Shown: positions 53,601-62,504, counted from the stretch's first letter. The stretch: 64,000 nucleotides of DNA from Paenibacillus sp. FSL R10-2782 (GCF_038592985.1 NZ_CP151951.1:1045001-1109000); one strand, 5' to 3'. Program-made: numbers and translations. Notes: a model not told the origin generated them from the letters alone.

Positions 53601-53827
53601 ATATCGTGGTTCGATTCAATTTGGAGTCGCTCCGTCAGGGGGATACCGAGCATCCACATTTGCAGTATATTAACGGCCCGTTGCTGAACCAGTGGCAACT
53701 GGAAGGCTACCGGAGAGAAGTAAAAAATCCGTACGGGCAACCCTTTCATTTGCAGGATGGGGATGTCGTGTTTTATCATGCAGATCAGTCGAGCCGGGAT
53801 GATTTCAGCTCCTTTGTTCCACATTAA
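50603..53827 (+). CDS. Large secreted protein, DUF5704-like, function unknown
   Basis: This 1074-aa protein has a signal peptide (RILAVLLVGVLLLLQLPPFS, cleavage near AAADT). It is beta-rich throughout and resembles Paenibacillus DUF5704 proteins. Features are SYYADKNERYFVGMMYFDMW at the mature start, a CPTCAKEVEAWRIYQPI segment with a CxxC, and a Pro-rich centre. A C-terminal third includes WIGRYDWLVLPAAVRT and YIVVRFNLESLRQGD. The region encoding about residues 105-175 is markedly AT-rich. No anchor or enzyme motif was recognised. A terminator follows. Confidence 0.65.
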   Translation: MKNTKRILAVLLVGVLLLLQLPPFSFPADKAAADTEITPLSYYADKNERYFVGMMYFDMWKNTAGTWVTDGGKQPNKNMQGMAKFTYKFQFPGRKIKNVEARLYTQTDNVEYFENSRPDKYEDYQNSISGGSKGGTKDSDIQPPQYKGLGTDTAVIPISVNIRLNAYNPKDIKLESCPTCAKEVEAWRIYQPILFKIELDSGLIVKHFTTDGKSLNNVFTPIEDELKPDQLYDFTPPTDPRYEYVGYKKSTTGNPPSGDILPGNVPGFTYNGSFERFTAYLYYKELEAIEQLPTGVTCTRPAPSGSQSDKYLDPMASGVIKADQRGASRFDVAKGIPTSESLYGNVLARNYLFQNTFQQLKGECTYNVKLKRTYDLEWEDINDTRHMKVVEYYKYEIVKPYSYWTIDNLEVYGIKHAQLHNYALPGGSITIPPKDYTPPAIESATNGKYYPAPSPGIIDGGSLYIYGGKSMPKVPNEQRSLEPVAQKATPDVEVENDTVKFNGQTIMDHQRVKENGPTPGKIPEPVKIGPDTLYSPGHVIEKYKTNKPNTPSSGDITYTILKGNINGGADKTLPIQGINTVTVHTPVVNLSSVSDDATHNQKTQPTKGRSALILERPFRVTISTAGPHLNIPGYGDREYAKYVRTKQVRFPFDVYDKGKTQFYPRGTWIDIPVRQLDTDFYLPVWVDEGNYTVEFRTIAENAPDGFTEQRHANTDIAHHVANDVVEIEVIGRMYDFHITDIADYHWERVFRQRKGSPVHSGLSYWTGLGNIDGLPRGNQEPFTLPVRPGSHPHEGYQNVAIKTGYHFKFDLKTKGNMFSSKDGIRITPSFYWVSKDGRQREEVELYTHAGSRKFIRLGSAEDREKRYVILNERLRNVPTEEMQDTAAYQYKHELSEAQRSQSTLERYVSLYAQRITHSKTWIGRYDWLVLPAAVRTLIGPKTDLPDGVDVDRANASIQRWYGEYSLPADVYVVPKGTDLREESRRRELNEHASIFKKTGYIVVRFNLESLRQGDTEHPHLQYINGPLLNQWQLEGYRREVKNPYGQPFHLQDGDVVFYHADQSSRDDFSSFVPH

Positions 53828-53834
53828 GACCCAA

Positions 53835-53884
53835 AAGAAGCTCACTTGATGGGAGATGCTTTTCATCCTTCGGTGAGCTTCTTC
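53835..53884 (+). terminator. Terminator after the DUF5704-like gene
   Basis: AAGAAGCTCAC pairs with GTGAGCTTCTT around 28 nt that contain an inner hairpin (GATG/CATC). The DNA to 54140 holds the LysR promoter and no other gene. Confidence 0.7.
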
Positions 53885-54140
53885 TATGCAAACTGCACAA
53901 AAAAAAATGTACATGGTAAAACGGAGGACGAAATTTTGTTGTACAAGCGAAGCGGTCGCTTTAAAAGCGAGTTCCTTTTGCAAAAGTGGATTGGGGATGA
54001 ACGGGGATCATTTTGCCGGTTTAACCGGGTCTTGCCCAAGCCCTTCGTGCGGTATAATAGACCGATACATCTGTGGGCTTTTTTCCTGTGGAGAACCGAG
54101 AACGGATGAACAAGGGAACAATATGACGAAAGGAGCGACG

Positions 54141-55028
54141 ATGATGGATGAAAAGGATTGCCTGATGTTGTGCTACATTGCAGAAGAACACAGTCTGAAA
54201 CGTGCCGCCGAGCGTTTGTATATTACACAGCCCGCCTTGACCTACCGTCTGAACCAATTGGAAAAGGAGTTCGGGGTGCCGATTATCGTACGCGGGAACA
54301 GAGGAACGAAGCTGACCATGGAAGGAGAACGACTGGCTGAGTATGCCAAACGAAATTTGAGAGAATTGGCCGAATTAAAAGAAGCCGTTATCCACCTGAG
54401 AGGCGAGGTAAAAGGAACGCTTCGTTTGGGGATTTCAAGCTACTACGGGCACTACAAGCTGCCGCCGATCTTAAAGAGCTTCAAAGATATTTATCCTGAC
54501 GTGCAATTTTCGGTTACTTGCGGACTCAGTGCAGAAATTTATGAAATGCTTCGCGGGGATGAAATTCATCTGGGTGTCATTCGCAATGATTACCCCTGGT
54601 CTGAGGGAAAGCATCTTCTTGCGGAGGAGCATATTTGCGTGATCTCCCAAGAGGCTGTAGAGCTTGAGCAATTGCCGGAGCTTCCGATGATTCGTTATAA
54701 GGACCCGGGCAAGCCGCAGCTTTCTGGTCACATGTATTCCTCGTTTAACGAATCTGTGCAGGCGTGGTGGAGTGAAATGTTGGGCAGGCCGCCACGAGTT
54801 TCCATGGAGGTGGACAGCTACGAAACCTGTAAGGAAATGGTCCGACACGGATTGGGATATTCCATCGTACCCGAAATATTTGTCTCTCCAAAGGATGAAT
54901 TATATGCATTTAATTTGATTCGCAAGAACGGGGAGCCTGTGCTGCGCAGAACATGGATGTTGTATAAAAATAAATCCAGCCATCTTATGGCAGTGGAAAG
55001 ATTTGTAGAATGGATGCTCCAGTCTTAA
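54141..55028 (+). CDS. LysR-family transcriptional regulator
   Basis: This 295-aa protein has a winged HTH at the N-terminus: LCYIAEEHSLKRAAERLYIT, then QPALTYRLNQLEKEFGVPI, with the usual Ser replaced by Thr-Tyr. A substrate-binding domain starts at GTLRLGISSYYGHYKLPPIL. AAAGGAG lies before ATG 54141, so the long upstream extension of the frame is not used. It sits 195 bp upstream of the M20-YfcC operon on the same strand, and a LysR-type inverted repeat lies between. The ligand could be the M20 substrate or product. Confidence 0.93.
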   Translation: MMDEKDCLMLCYIAEEHSLKRAAERLYITQPALTYRLNQLEKEFGVPIIVRGNRGTKLTMEGERLAEYAKRNLRELAELKEAVIHLRGEVKGTLRLGISSYYGHYKLPPILKSFKDIYPDVQFSVTCGLSAEIYEMLRGDEIHLGVIRNDYPWSEGKHLLAEEHICVISQEAVELEQLPELPMIRYKDPGKPQLSGHMYSSFNESVQAWWSEMLGRPPRVSMEVDSYETCKEMVRHGLGYSIVPEIFVSPKDELYAFNLIRKNGEPVLRRTWMLYKNKSSHLMAVERFVEWMLQS

Positions 55029-55157
55029 CACAATAAAGGCAGCGAATATCGTAATTATTGGCGGAAAATGGCGTATTTCAAAAAAAATCATGTCATATAT
55101 AAAATAATTTTAAGGATAAACCTAAAAAATATTAAATTTACTTTACTGGCATTCGCC

Positions 55158-55184
55158 TATACAATGTTGAATATTGATTGTATA
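55158..55184 (+). promoter_or_regulatory. Candidate LysR operator before the M20-YfcC operon
   Basis: TATACAAT and ATTGTATA are perfect 8-bp arms separated by 11 bp, containing the LysR T-N11-A pattern. It lies 39 bp upstream of the amidohydrolase start, where an activator would contact polymerase. Confidence 0.65.
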
Positions 55185-55222
55185 TTTATTCGTTATGACG
55201 AATGAAAGGCGGCATTCCACTG

Positions 55223-56443
55223 ATGGACTCAATAGCGAACGGACATAATGGCAGAACGCCATCCCATGAACAAATTATGAAGGCTGTAGATGCGAAGGAT
55301 CACGAATTACGGGAGCTTGCCCGAACGATACATAAACATCCTGAGCTAAGCTTTCATGAATATCAGGCACAGGGCTGGCTCACCAATACACTGGAACAGG
55401 CTGGTTTTGCTGTGGAAAAAGGCATTGCCGGACTGGAAACCTCATTCCGTGCGGAATGGGAAGGGAAATCCGGCGGGCCCACAATCGCTCTGCTGGCTGA
55501 GTATGATGCACTCCCAGCGATTGGACATGCCTGCGGACACAACCTGATTTGTACCGCATCAGTGGGGGCCGCTATAGCCCTGAAGGAAGCGATGCCGGAT
55601 CTGCCCGGACGCATCGTGGTGTTAGGCACACCAGCCGAGGAGGAGGGCGGCGGCAAAATCATCATGTGCGAGCATGGCGAATTCGACGGCATTGACGCCG
55701 TAATGATGGTGCATCCGCAGAGCAAAACGATGGTTTTGCGCGGGGGATTGGCCTGCGTGGATGTCACGTTTACGTTTCATGGCAAGCAGGCCCATGCCGC
55801 TTCCTCCCCGGAGAAGGGCATCAGCGCACTGGATGCCATGATTAATGCCTTTGTGGCGATTAATTCAGTTCGCCAGTTCGTCACCAGTGACGTGCGTATC
55901 CACGGCATTATTACAAAGGGCGGAGATGCCCCGAATGTGGTGCCAGAGCTGTGCGAGGCCGTATTTATTTTACGGGCGCAAACCGTTGTCGTCCTGGCAG
56001 AAGTGCGGAGCAAGGTGTATCGCGCTGTTCGTGCGGCGGCAGAAGGCATGGGCGCGACCGTGGACATTGCCGAGGGACTTGTTTATGCGGAGCGCAATAC
56101 GAACAAGAAGCTGGCCGCTTTGTTCCAGAACAATCTGGAGCAGCTTGGTCTGGAGGTCCACGAGCCGCCTGCACAGGGAGGAATCGGTTCGTCGGATATC
56201 GGCAATGTCAGCCAGATTACCGCAGCGATTCATCCTTATATCCGATTGGGTGACGCGTCCACGCATACGCCGGAATTTGCCCAGCTTGCGGGAGCGGAGG
56301 AAGGCATGATTGAAATGAACTATGCCGCCAAGGCGCTGGCATTAACGGCTTACGATCTCGTGACCGATCCGGTGGCTTTGAGAGAGGTACGGACTGAATT
56401 TGAACAGTGGCAAGCGCAGAGAAACGGGGGAGCATCCGAATGA
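55223..56443 (+). CDS. M20-family amidohydrolase (AbgB/AmhX-like)
   Basis: This 406-aa protein has M20 metallohydrolase motifs: RTIHKHPELSFHEYQA, LLAEYDALPAIGHACGHNLI with the metal-binding Asp/His, GTPAEEEGGGKIIM (catalytic Glu pair), and HGKQAHAASSPEKGISAL of the dimerisation domain. The family cleaves N-acyl amino acids, indole conjugates or p-aminobenzoyl-glutamate. ATG 55223 lies 10 bp after AAAGGCGG; 55202 is an in-frame ATG without a site. It overlaps the transporter gene by ATGA, so the carrier probably imports its substrate. Confidence 0.92.
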   Translation: MDSIANGHNGRTPSHEQIMKAVDAKDHELRELARTIHKHPELSFHEYQAQGWLTNTLEQAGFAVEKGIAGLETSFRAEWEGKSGGPTIALLAEYDALPAIGHACGHNLICTASVGAAIALKEAMPDLPGRIVVLGTPAEEEGGGKIIMCEHGEFDGIDAVMMVHPQSKTMVLRGGLACVDVTFTFHGKQAHAASSPEKGISALDAMINAFVAINSVRQFVTSDVRIHGIITKGGDAPNVVPELCEAVFILRAQTVVVLAEVRSKVYRAVRAAAEGMGATVDIAEGLVYAERNTNKKLAALFQNNLEQLGLEVHEPPAQGGIGSSDIGNVSQITAAIHPYIRLGDASTHTPEFAQLAGAEEGMIEMNYAAKALALTAYDLVTDPVALREVRTEFEQWQAQRNGGASE

Positions 56444-57858
56444 GTAGCAACACGGCCGTACCGAGCGGCCCGAAAAAATGGCTGAAAATGCCGCATACCT
56501 TTGTCATTCTTATTTTTCTGACCTTAGTGGCCGGGATATTGACCTATGTCGTCCCCGCTGGAGAGTTTGAACGAGTTAAAAATGAAACAACCGGCAAAAC
56601 GCTGCTCGTTCCCGGTTCGTACGCTCATGTCGATCCCAATCCGGTTACGCTGTGGGATATTCCGAAATCCATCGTATCCGGTCTGGTCGATTCTGCCGAT
56701 GTGGTCTTTTTCATTCTGATCATCGGCGGTGTTTTTCAGATTATTACGTCCTCGGGAACGATTGAGGCGGTGACGGGAAGGGTCGCGAGGTCTTTTTCCA
56801 ACAAAGGTATATGGGTGATTCCGGTATTTATTACCCTGTTTTCCGTGGGCGGTTTTACGATGGGCATGTCCACCGAGGTTATGGTATTCGTGCCGATTGG
56901 TATTGCTATCGCCCGGGCGTTGAAATTTGATGCGATGACGGGTACGGCCATGATTTCACTGGGGGCTTCCTGTGGATTTACTGCCGGGCTGCTGAATCCG
57001 TTTAATGTCGGTTTGGCACAGGCGATTGCGCAAATCCCTATTTTTTCAGGGTTGTGGCTTCGTGCCATCCTGTTGGTCATCCTGATCGTCATTACGAGCT
57101 TATATATTATGCGTTATGCCAGCAAAGTGAAGAAAAGCCCGGAAAGCAGCTTTGTTTACGAATTGGAAAAGACCGCTGAAGACAAGCCGGTGGATCTATC
57201 CAATCTGCCTTCCATACAGCTCAAGCATATCCTGATCATTTTGACCATCGTAGTAAGCTTTGCGATGTTGATCTGGGGAGTGTCCAAAAAGGATTGGTGG
57301 ATGGAAGAATTGGCTGCCCTGTTTCTTTCGATGGGAGTCATTTCCGGCTTTTGCGCAGGCTACGGGCCAAGTCGCATTGCGACAGAGTTTGCCAAAGGGG
57401 CCAAAGATATCACCTATGGTGCGCTGATTATCGGTTTTGCACGTTCCATCGTGGTTGTACTGGATCACGGCAATGTGATTGATTCCATCGTTAACAGCCT
57501 TGCTATCATGGTGGGACATTTGCCTGAATCGGTGCAAGTGCTGGGTATGTATGTGTTCCAAAACATTATGAACGTATTCATCACCTCCGGTTCGGGAATG
57601 GCCGCAACGACGATGCCGATTATGGTGCCACTGTCCGATCTGCTCGGCATTACACGGCAGACGACGGTACTTGCCTTCCAGCTAGGAGATGGATTTTCGA
57701 ACATGATTTTGCCTACTTCCTCAGCCTTAATGGGGAGCTTGGCCGTATCGGGTATTCCGTATCAGAAATGGGTTCGCTTCTTTTGGCCGCTACTGGCTGT
57801 CTGGTTCGTACTGGGTGCAGTATTCGTGATTGTCGCCCAAATTATCGGATATCACTAA
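56440..57858 (+). CDS. YfcC-family membrane transporter
   Basis: This 472-aa protein has about 12 hydrophobic helices. It is like the YfcC/C4-dicarboxylate-carrier (DcuC) superfamily: MPHTFVILIFLTLVAGILTY, VPAGEFERV, DVVFFILIIGGVFQIITSSG, GASCGFTAGLLNPFNVGLAQ, and a C-terminal repeat SGSGMAATTMPIMVPLSDLLG with LPTSSALMGSL. The family imports amino acids, peptides or conjugates. GGGGGAG precedes ATG, which overlaps the amidohydrolase stop, indicating translational coupling under LysR control. Confidence 0.92.
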   Translation: MSSNTAVPSGPKKWLKMPHTFVILIFLTLVAGILTYVVPAGEFERVKNETTGKTLLVPGSYAHVDPNPVTLWDIPKSIVSGLVDSADVVFFILIIGGVFQIITSSGTIEAVTGRVARSFSNKGIWVIPVFITLFSVGGFTMGMSTEVMVFVPIGIAIARALKFDAMTGTAMISLGASCGFTAGLLNPFNVGLAQAIAQIPIFSGLWLRAILLVILIVITSLYIMRYASKVKKSPESSFVYELEKTAEDKPVDLSNLPSIQLKHILIILTIVVSFAMLIWGVSKKDWWMEELAALFLSMGVISGFCAGYGPSRIATEFAKGAKDITYGALIIGFARSIVVVLDHGNVIDSIVNSLAIMVGHLPESVQVLGMYVFQNIMNVFITSGSGMAATTMPIMVPLSDLLGITRQTTVLAFQLGDGFSNMILPTSSALMGSLAVSGIPYQKWVRFFWPLLAVWFVLGAVFVIVAQIIGYH

Positions 57859-57880
57859 ACTATAACTATTAAATACTTTT

Positions 57881-57927
57881 CAGCCCTCATCTTGCCGTGT
57901 TCGTACAGGCCTGGTGGGGGCTGTTTT
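57881..57927 (+). terminator. Terminator after the M20-YfcC operon
   Basis: CAGCCC-CATC pairs with GGTG-GGGCTG across a 25-nt loop that can also fold, followed by TTTTA. Confidence 0.7.
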
Positions 57928-58028
57928 ATGCGAAATGGCAAATAACACGGATTTGTGTAGAGAAATCCCCGGATATTTAAACGCTTTTGGGAGAACGGCA
58001 AAACTATAATAATAAGGAATTTAAATTA

Positions 58029-58043
58029 TGTAAGCGCAATCAT
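58029..58043 (+). promoter_or_regulatory. CcpA cre box downstream of the second PL11 promoter
   Basis: ATGTAAGCGCAATCA matches the cre consensus fully. A TATAAT at 58005-58010 is the likely -10, placing the box about 12 bp into the transcript, where CcpA would act as a roadblock. Confidence 0.8.
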
Positions 58044-58091
58044 TTTGGGTATTTGCTTGTCATCACAACACAATGGAGGAGGACGACTTGG

Positions 58092-60542
58092 ATGGCTCAA
58101 AGGAAAGGCGCATGGCGAAAGGGAACCTTGACCGCTGCGTTGGCAACGATGCTGGCGATGACGGGTACAACTGTGGGGATGGCGGCAGAAGCTCCATCTG
58201 AACCGGAGCTTCAGGCAGCATCGGCTGTTGCCGTCGAACAGAACCGAAGTGGCAGCATCCAACTGGAAAAGCTGGATCGGGGACTGGTGGCTGCGGTGAC
58301 ACCGGAGGGTGTTTTTTTAAGCTGGCGGCTGTTGGCGCAGGAAGTGAATGGTTACGGTCCAACGGGGCTGACAGGAGCGAATTTTAATGTATACCGTGAT
58401 GGTAAAAAGATTGCGACGGTGACCGACAGTACCAACTATTTGGATAAAGAAGGAAGCGGAAAAGCGGTGTACAGAGTAGCTTCGGTCGTGAATGGACGGG
58501 AAAAGGATCGCAGCGCCAAAGTGACGCCGTGGCAGCAGGGCTACTATGAGCTGCCTCTTCAAAAGCCTGCCGATGGCGTAACACCCGCAGGTGAGTCCTA
58601 TACCTACTCTGCAAATGATATGAGTGTGGGGGATGTGGACGGAGACGGACAATATGAATTTTTTGTAAAATGGGACCCGTCGAACTCCAAGGACGTTTCT
58701 CAGAAGGGCTATACCGGAAATACGTATGTCGATGCATATACGGCCCAGGGCAAGCTGCTATATCGGATCGACCTGGGTGTGAATATTCGGTCAGGTGCAC
58801 ATTATACACAGATGATGGTGTACGATTTTGATGGCGACGGCAAAGCCGAGTTGATGTTCAAAACGGCTCCGGGTACCAAAACGATTACTTTTGACAAGAA
58901 GGGCAAGCCGAAAAAAGAAACCTATATTACCCTGCCCCGTGAGGATCGCAAAGCAGGGATTACGCATAAGGACGATTACCGTTTAAGCCGTACGGATTAT
59001 TACGAGCATGTGGTGAACATGTTCATGAACTGGACGAAGCATGAAGAAGTGGTCAAAGGGCAGTGGCCCGCTACGCTGGAGGAATGCTTTGGTATCGCTC
59101 CAAAGTATAGCTATCCGTTATCCCGTAAGGATGCGGAAAGCCTGACGGACTACTTTATGGATGTATACGCGCCTGCGCGGAGCGACAAAAACAAGCTGAG
59201 AGAGTTCGAAGGCTTCATTGTGGATGGACCGGAATATTTGACCATTTTCAAAGGAAAAACGGGAGCAGAGCTGGACACCGTCCGCTATGAGCCGGAGCGT
59301 CATGACGATGGCCTCATGTGGGGCGATTACGCCATGGCCCGGATCGAACCCGCCAACCGGGTGGATCGTTTCCTGGCAGGCGTGGCTTACTTGGACGGCC
59401 GCAAACCGTCCGCTGTGTTTGCACGCGGATACTATACGCGCTCCACACTGGTCACCTACACATGGGATGGTCGCCATCTCCAGAAGAACTGGATGGTGGA
59501 CAGCGGCTGGGCGCTGATGACGAATCCGTTTAACGATAGTCCGCACGGGCGTGATGGAACGGACCCGAAATTCGGAACCTTGACCACACAGGGAGCGCAT
59601 TCACTGAGCGTCGCAGACGTAGATGGTGACGGCAAGGACGAAATCGTATACGGCTCTGCCACCATCGACCATGACGGCAGCCTGCTGTACAGCTCGTTCG
59701 ATGTCATGCCACCCGAAAGTGCGATTCCCGGCGAAACAGCCCGTTTGGGTCATGGCGATGCGCTGCATGTGACGGATATTGACCCGGATCGGCCGGGCAA
59801 AGAAATCTTTATGGTGCATGAGGGTGGCACCTATGCCCCTTATGGTTATTCGCTGCGGGATGCCAAAACGGGTAAAGTCATCTACGGCGGATATTCCGGC
59901 AAGGATACAGGCCGGGGAATGATCGGTGACATAGACCCGGATCAGCGAGGGCTGGAAACCTGGGCTATGGGCTTATGGACCGCTGCGGGCAAGCAACTGG
60001 ATACCAAGATGCCAGGCACTAATATGAGTATCAAATGGGCAGCTGATATGACCACACAAATCGTAAACGGCGCGATTGATGTAACCCCAACCATTGAGGA
60101 CTGGAAACGGGGTACATTGCTGACCGCAACAGGAACGAAGACGAACAACTATACCAAAGGAACACCATCGCTGGTAGCCGACATTTTCGGAGATTGGCGA
60201 GAAGAAATGCTCGTCCGCACAGCGGATAGCTCGGCGATCCGTATCTATTTGAGCACTGAGCCTACGACGCATAAATTGTACACACTGATGCATGATCCGC
60301 AATATCGGGTGGATGTGGCGCGTCAAAATACGGGCTATAACCAGCCATCCTATACAAGCTTTTACTTCGCATCCGATATGGATTGGGCGAATGTGCCGAT
60401 TCCCAAGCTCTACACGCCAAGAGCCGTAATTCAGGAAGAGAGCGGCGATGAGGTGGATGAGGTAGAGACATTGGAGATGGATGGGAAGCAAATAAATACG
60501 GAGGAAGTAGAGGTAGAGTCAGCAGTACCAGCAGAGGAATAA
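58092..60542 (+). CDS. Secreted rhamnogalacturonan lyase, PL11 family, long form
   Basis: GGAGGAGG before ATG 58092 decides the start (816 aa) over an open frame from 57987. The signal peptide is long (RKGTLTAALATMLAMTGTT). The core is PL11: LDRGLVAAVTPEGVFLSWRL, DVDGDGQYEFFVKWDP, DFDGDGKAELMFKT, AHSLSVADVDGDGKDEI and QPSYTSFYFASD. Relative to the 621-aa copy it carries an insert of about 100 residues after the second calcium loop (KKETYITLPREDRKAGITHK ... FGIAPKYSYPLSRKD), as in YesX-like or larger exo-type lyases. It has an acidic Glu/Val tail. The cre box suggests coregulation with the other lyase. Confidence 0.92.
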   Translation: MAQRKGAWRKGTLTAALATMLAMTGTTVGMAAEAPSEPELQAASAVAVEQNRSGSIQLEKLDRGLVAAVTPEGVFLSWRLLAQEVNGYGPTGLTGANFNVYRDGKKIATVTDSTNYLDKEGSGKAVYRVASVVNGREKDRSAKVTPWQQGYYELPLQKPADGVTPAGESYTYSANDMSVGDVDGDGQYEFFVKWDPSNSKDVSQKGYTGNTYVDAYTAQGKLLYRIDLGVNIRSGAHYTQMMVYDFDGDGKAELMFKTAPGTKTITFDKKGKPKKETYITLPREDRKAGITHKDDYRLSRTDYYEHVVNMFMNWTKHEEVVKGQWPATLEECFGIAPKYSYPLSRKDAESLTDYFMDVYAPARSDKNKLREFEGFIVDGPEYLTIFKGKTGAELDTVRYEPERHDDGLMWGDYAMARIEPANRVDRFLAGVAYLDGRKPSAVFARGYYTRSTLVTYTWDGRHLQKNWMVDSGWALMTNPFNDSPHGRDGTDPKFGTLTTQGAHSLSVADVDGDGKDEIVYGSATIDHDGSLLYSSFDVMPPESAIPGETARLGHGDALHVTDIDPDRPGKEIFMVHEGGTYAPYGYSLRDAKTGKVIYGGYSGKDTGRGMIGDIDPDQRGLETWAMGLWTAAGKQLDTKMPGTNMSIKWAADMTTQIVNGAIDVTPTIEDWKRGTLLTATGTKTNNYTKGTPSLVADIFGDWREEMLVRTADSSAIRIYLSTEPTTHKLYTLMHDPQYRVDVARQNTGYNQPSYTSFYFASDMDWANVPIPKLYTPRAVIQEESGDEVDEVETLEMDGKQINTEEVEVESAVPAEE

Positions 60543-60588
60543 TGAACACTGGGAACGACAAGTAAGCTGGATTAAAATGAAATCGCAA

Positions 60589-60618
60589 GGAGAGCCGTAT
60601 TTACGTGCTCTCTTTTTT
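60589..60618 (+). terminator. Strong terminator
   Basis: GGAGAGC pairs with GCTCTCT around CGTATTTACGT (itself paired), followed by TTTTT. It ends the lyase unit. Confidence 0.88.
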
Positions 60619-60761
60619 GCATATTTTTAATTATAGCAGCAGGAATCTTTAGTTTATGAGTTAGAAGGAGGGCGTTCAGAAGGGTATAATAAAATATAGT
60701 GCTGTATGATGATCACACGCTGATCTGGAAGGACGGCTGTCGAGCAATTGGAGGAATGCTA

Positions 60762-62504
60762 GTGGGGATGATGTTCTCTTTTCTAAAAAAATATCGGGTT
60801 CCAGCCATCGCGGCGCTCGTGATGATGCTGCTGGAGCTGACGGTGGAATTGTCGCAACCGTATCTGATCTCCAAAATTATTGATGAGGGCATCCGACAGC
60901 AGGATTTGTCCGTCGTCTGGTTATGGGGCGGTGTGCTGGTAGGAAGCGCCGTTATTGCTTTTATAGCGGGAATTTCCAGTTCCTTTTTTGCTTCCCATGC
61001 CAGTCAGGGCTTTGGGTATGATTTGCGGGAAAGGCTGTATCATAAGGTGCAATCCTTTTCCTATCCGGTTTTTAAACGTTTTGCTACCTCATCGCTGATT
61101 ACCCGTCTGACGGGAGACGTTACGCAGGTGCAGGATACGGTGTTTATGAGCTTGCGGTTTATGACACGGGTGCCGCTGGTGGTGATTGGCAGCATTGTAA
61201 TGGCGTTGGTCGTGCATTTCAGGCTAGGACTGTTGCTGGCAGTCATGGCTCCAGTGCTGTTCGTGTTTGTGCTTGTGATGATGCGGCGAACCGTTACGTT
61301 GTTTAAGGGCGTCCAGCGTCGTTTGGATGACGTTAACGGGGTGATTCAGGAGAACCTGACAGGTATCCGGCTCATACGGGTTTTTGTGCGGATGCGGCAT
61401 GAAATCGAGCGCTTTGCCCACTATGGGGGCGAATTGATGAAAGGGACGGTTTCCGCTTTGCGCTGGACGGAAACGACGATGCCGTTCATTTTGTTTACCA
61501 TGAATGTGGGAATTATCGCCGTGCTTTGGTTCGGACGGGGGCAAATTGCAACAGGGGATGCCAGTGTGGGACAGGTGGTCGCTGTCGTCAATTATTCACT
61601 GCGGACGATTGGAGCCTTGTCTGCCTTGTCGGGGATTGTTGTCGTGTTTTCCCGGGCGACCGCTTCCACGGCAAGGATTCGTGAGGTATTGGAGACACAT
61701 CATGAAGAACATGGAGAACGGGAGCCTATTCCAACACATAACACGCGAATCCAGGGACAGGTGGAACTGGATCGGGTGAGCTTTCATTATCCGGGCAGCG
61801 ATCTCGCGGTGCTAAAGGATATTTCCTTTATGGCTCGATCGGGTGAGCGTATCGCCATTATGGGGGCTACGGGGTCGGGTAAATCTTCACTTGTGCAGCT
61901 CATTACGCGTTTGTATGAAGAAGATGAGGGCCATGTGCGCTTTGACGGCAAGGATGCGCGGGAACTGGACGCTTCCATACTGCGTGAGGCCATTGGGTAT
62001 GTGCCGCAGGAGGTGCTTCTTTTCACTGGCTCGATTCGGGAAAATATCGCTTGGGGGCTGGAGAATGCCAGTCTGGAGCAGATTCAGGAAGCAGCTCGTA
62101 TGGCGCAAATTCACGATATGATTGAGCGCTTGCCGCAAGGCTATGACACGATGCTGGGACAGCGCGGTGTGAATCTGTCCGGTGGACAGAAGCAACGGCT
62201 ATCTATTGCCCGCGCGCTGGTGCGCCATCCGGCGGTGCTTATTTTGGACGACAGCACCAGTGCGCTGGATGTGCGGACAGAGGCTGCTTTGCTGGAGGCG
62301 CTGGAAGGCTTGTCCTGCACGACCTTTCTTATTACGCAGAAGATCAGCTCGACCGCATCGGCAGATCAGATTTTACTGTTGGATGAAGGCCATCTGATTG
62401 CGAGTGGAAGTCATGATCATTTAATGGACAGTTCAGGGCTGTATCGACGCATCTATGAATCACAATACGGAAAGGAGGAGTCGCATGTTCAAGGAACTCA
62501 TTGA
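60762..62504 (+). CDS. ABC exporter half-transporter with degenerate ATP site (BmrC/YheI-like)
   Basis: GGAGG lies 7 bp before GTG 60762 (580 aa); ATG 60768 is the alternative. An N-terminal six-helix ABC exporter domain (to about 320) is followed by the ATPase domain: GATGSGKSS (Walker A), [15 protein letters not shown], and Walker B VLILDDSTSALD, where Asp replaces the catalytic Glu. That substitution marks the degenerate half of heterodimeric exporters such as BmrCD (YheI is 585 aa). The partner gene overlaps its end by 20 bp. A TATAAT at 60685-60690 is the likely promoter. Confidence 0.92.
   Translation: MGMMFSFLKKYRVPAIAALVMMLLELTVELSQPYLISKIIDEGIRQQDLSVVWLWGGVLVGSAVIAFIAGISSSFFASHASQGFGYDLRERLYHKVQSFSYPVFKRFATSSLITRLTGDVTQVQDTVFMSLRFMTRVPLVVIGSIVMALVVHFRLGLLLAVMAPVLFVFVLVMMRRTVTLFKGVQRRLDDVNGVIQENLTGIRLIRVFVRMRHEIERFAHYGGELMKGTVSALRWTETTMPFILFTMNVGIIAVLWFGRGQIATGDASVGQVVAVVNYSLRTIGALSALSGIVVVFSRATASTARIREVLETHHEEHGEREPIPTHNTRIQGQVELDRVSFHYPGSDLAVLKDISFMARSGERIAIMGATGSGKSSLVQLITRLYEEDEGHVRFDGKDARELDASILREAIGYVPQEVLLFTGSIRENIAWGLENASLEQIQEAARMAQIHDMIERLPQGYDTMLGQRGVNLSGGQKQRLSIARALVRHPAVLILDDSTSALDVRTEAALLEALEGLSCTTFLITQKISSTASADQILLLDEGHLIASGSHDHLMDSSGLYRRIYESQYGKEESHVQGTH

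Noticed and set aside
53886..54140. N-terminal extension of the LysR protein
   Set aside because: The frame is open, but the residues do not resemble any LysR N-terminus, and AAAGGAG before ATG 54141 gives the normal family start.
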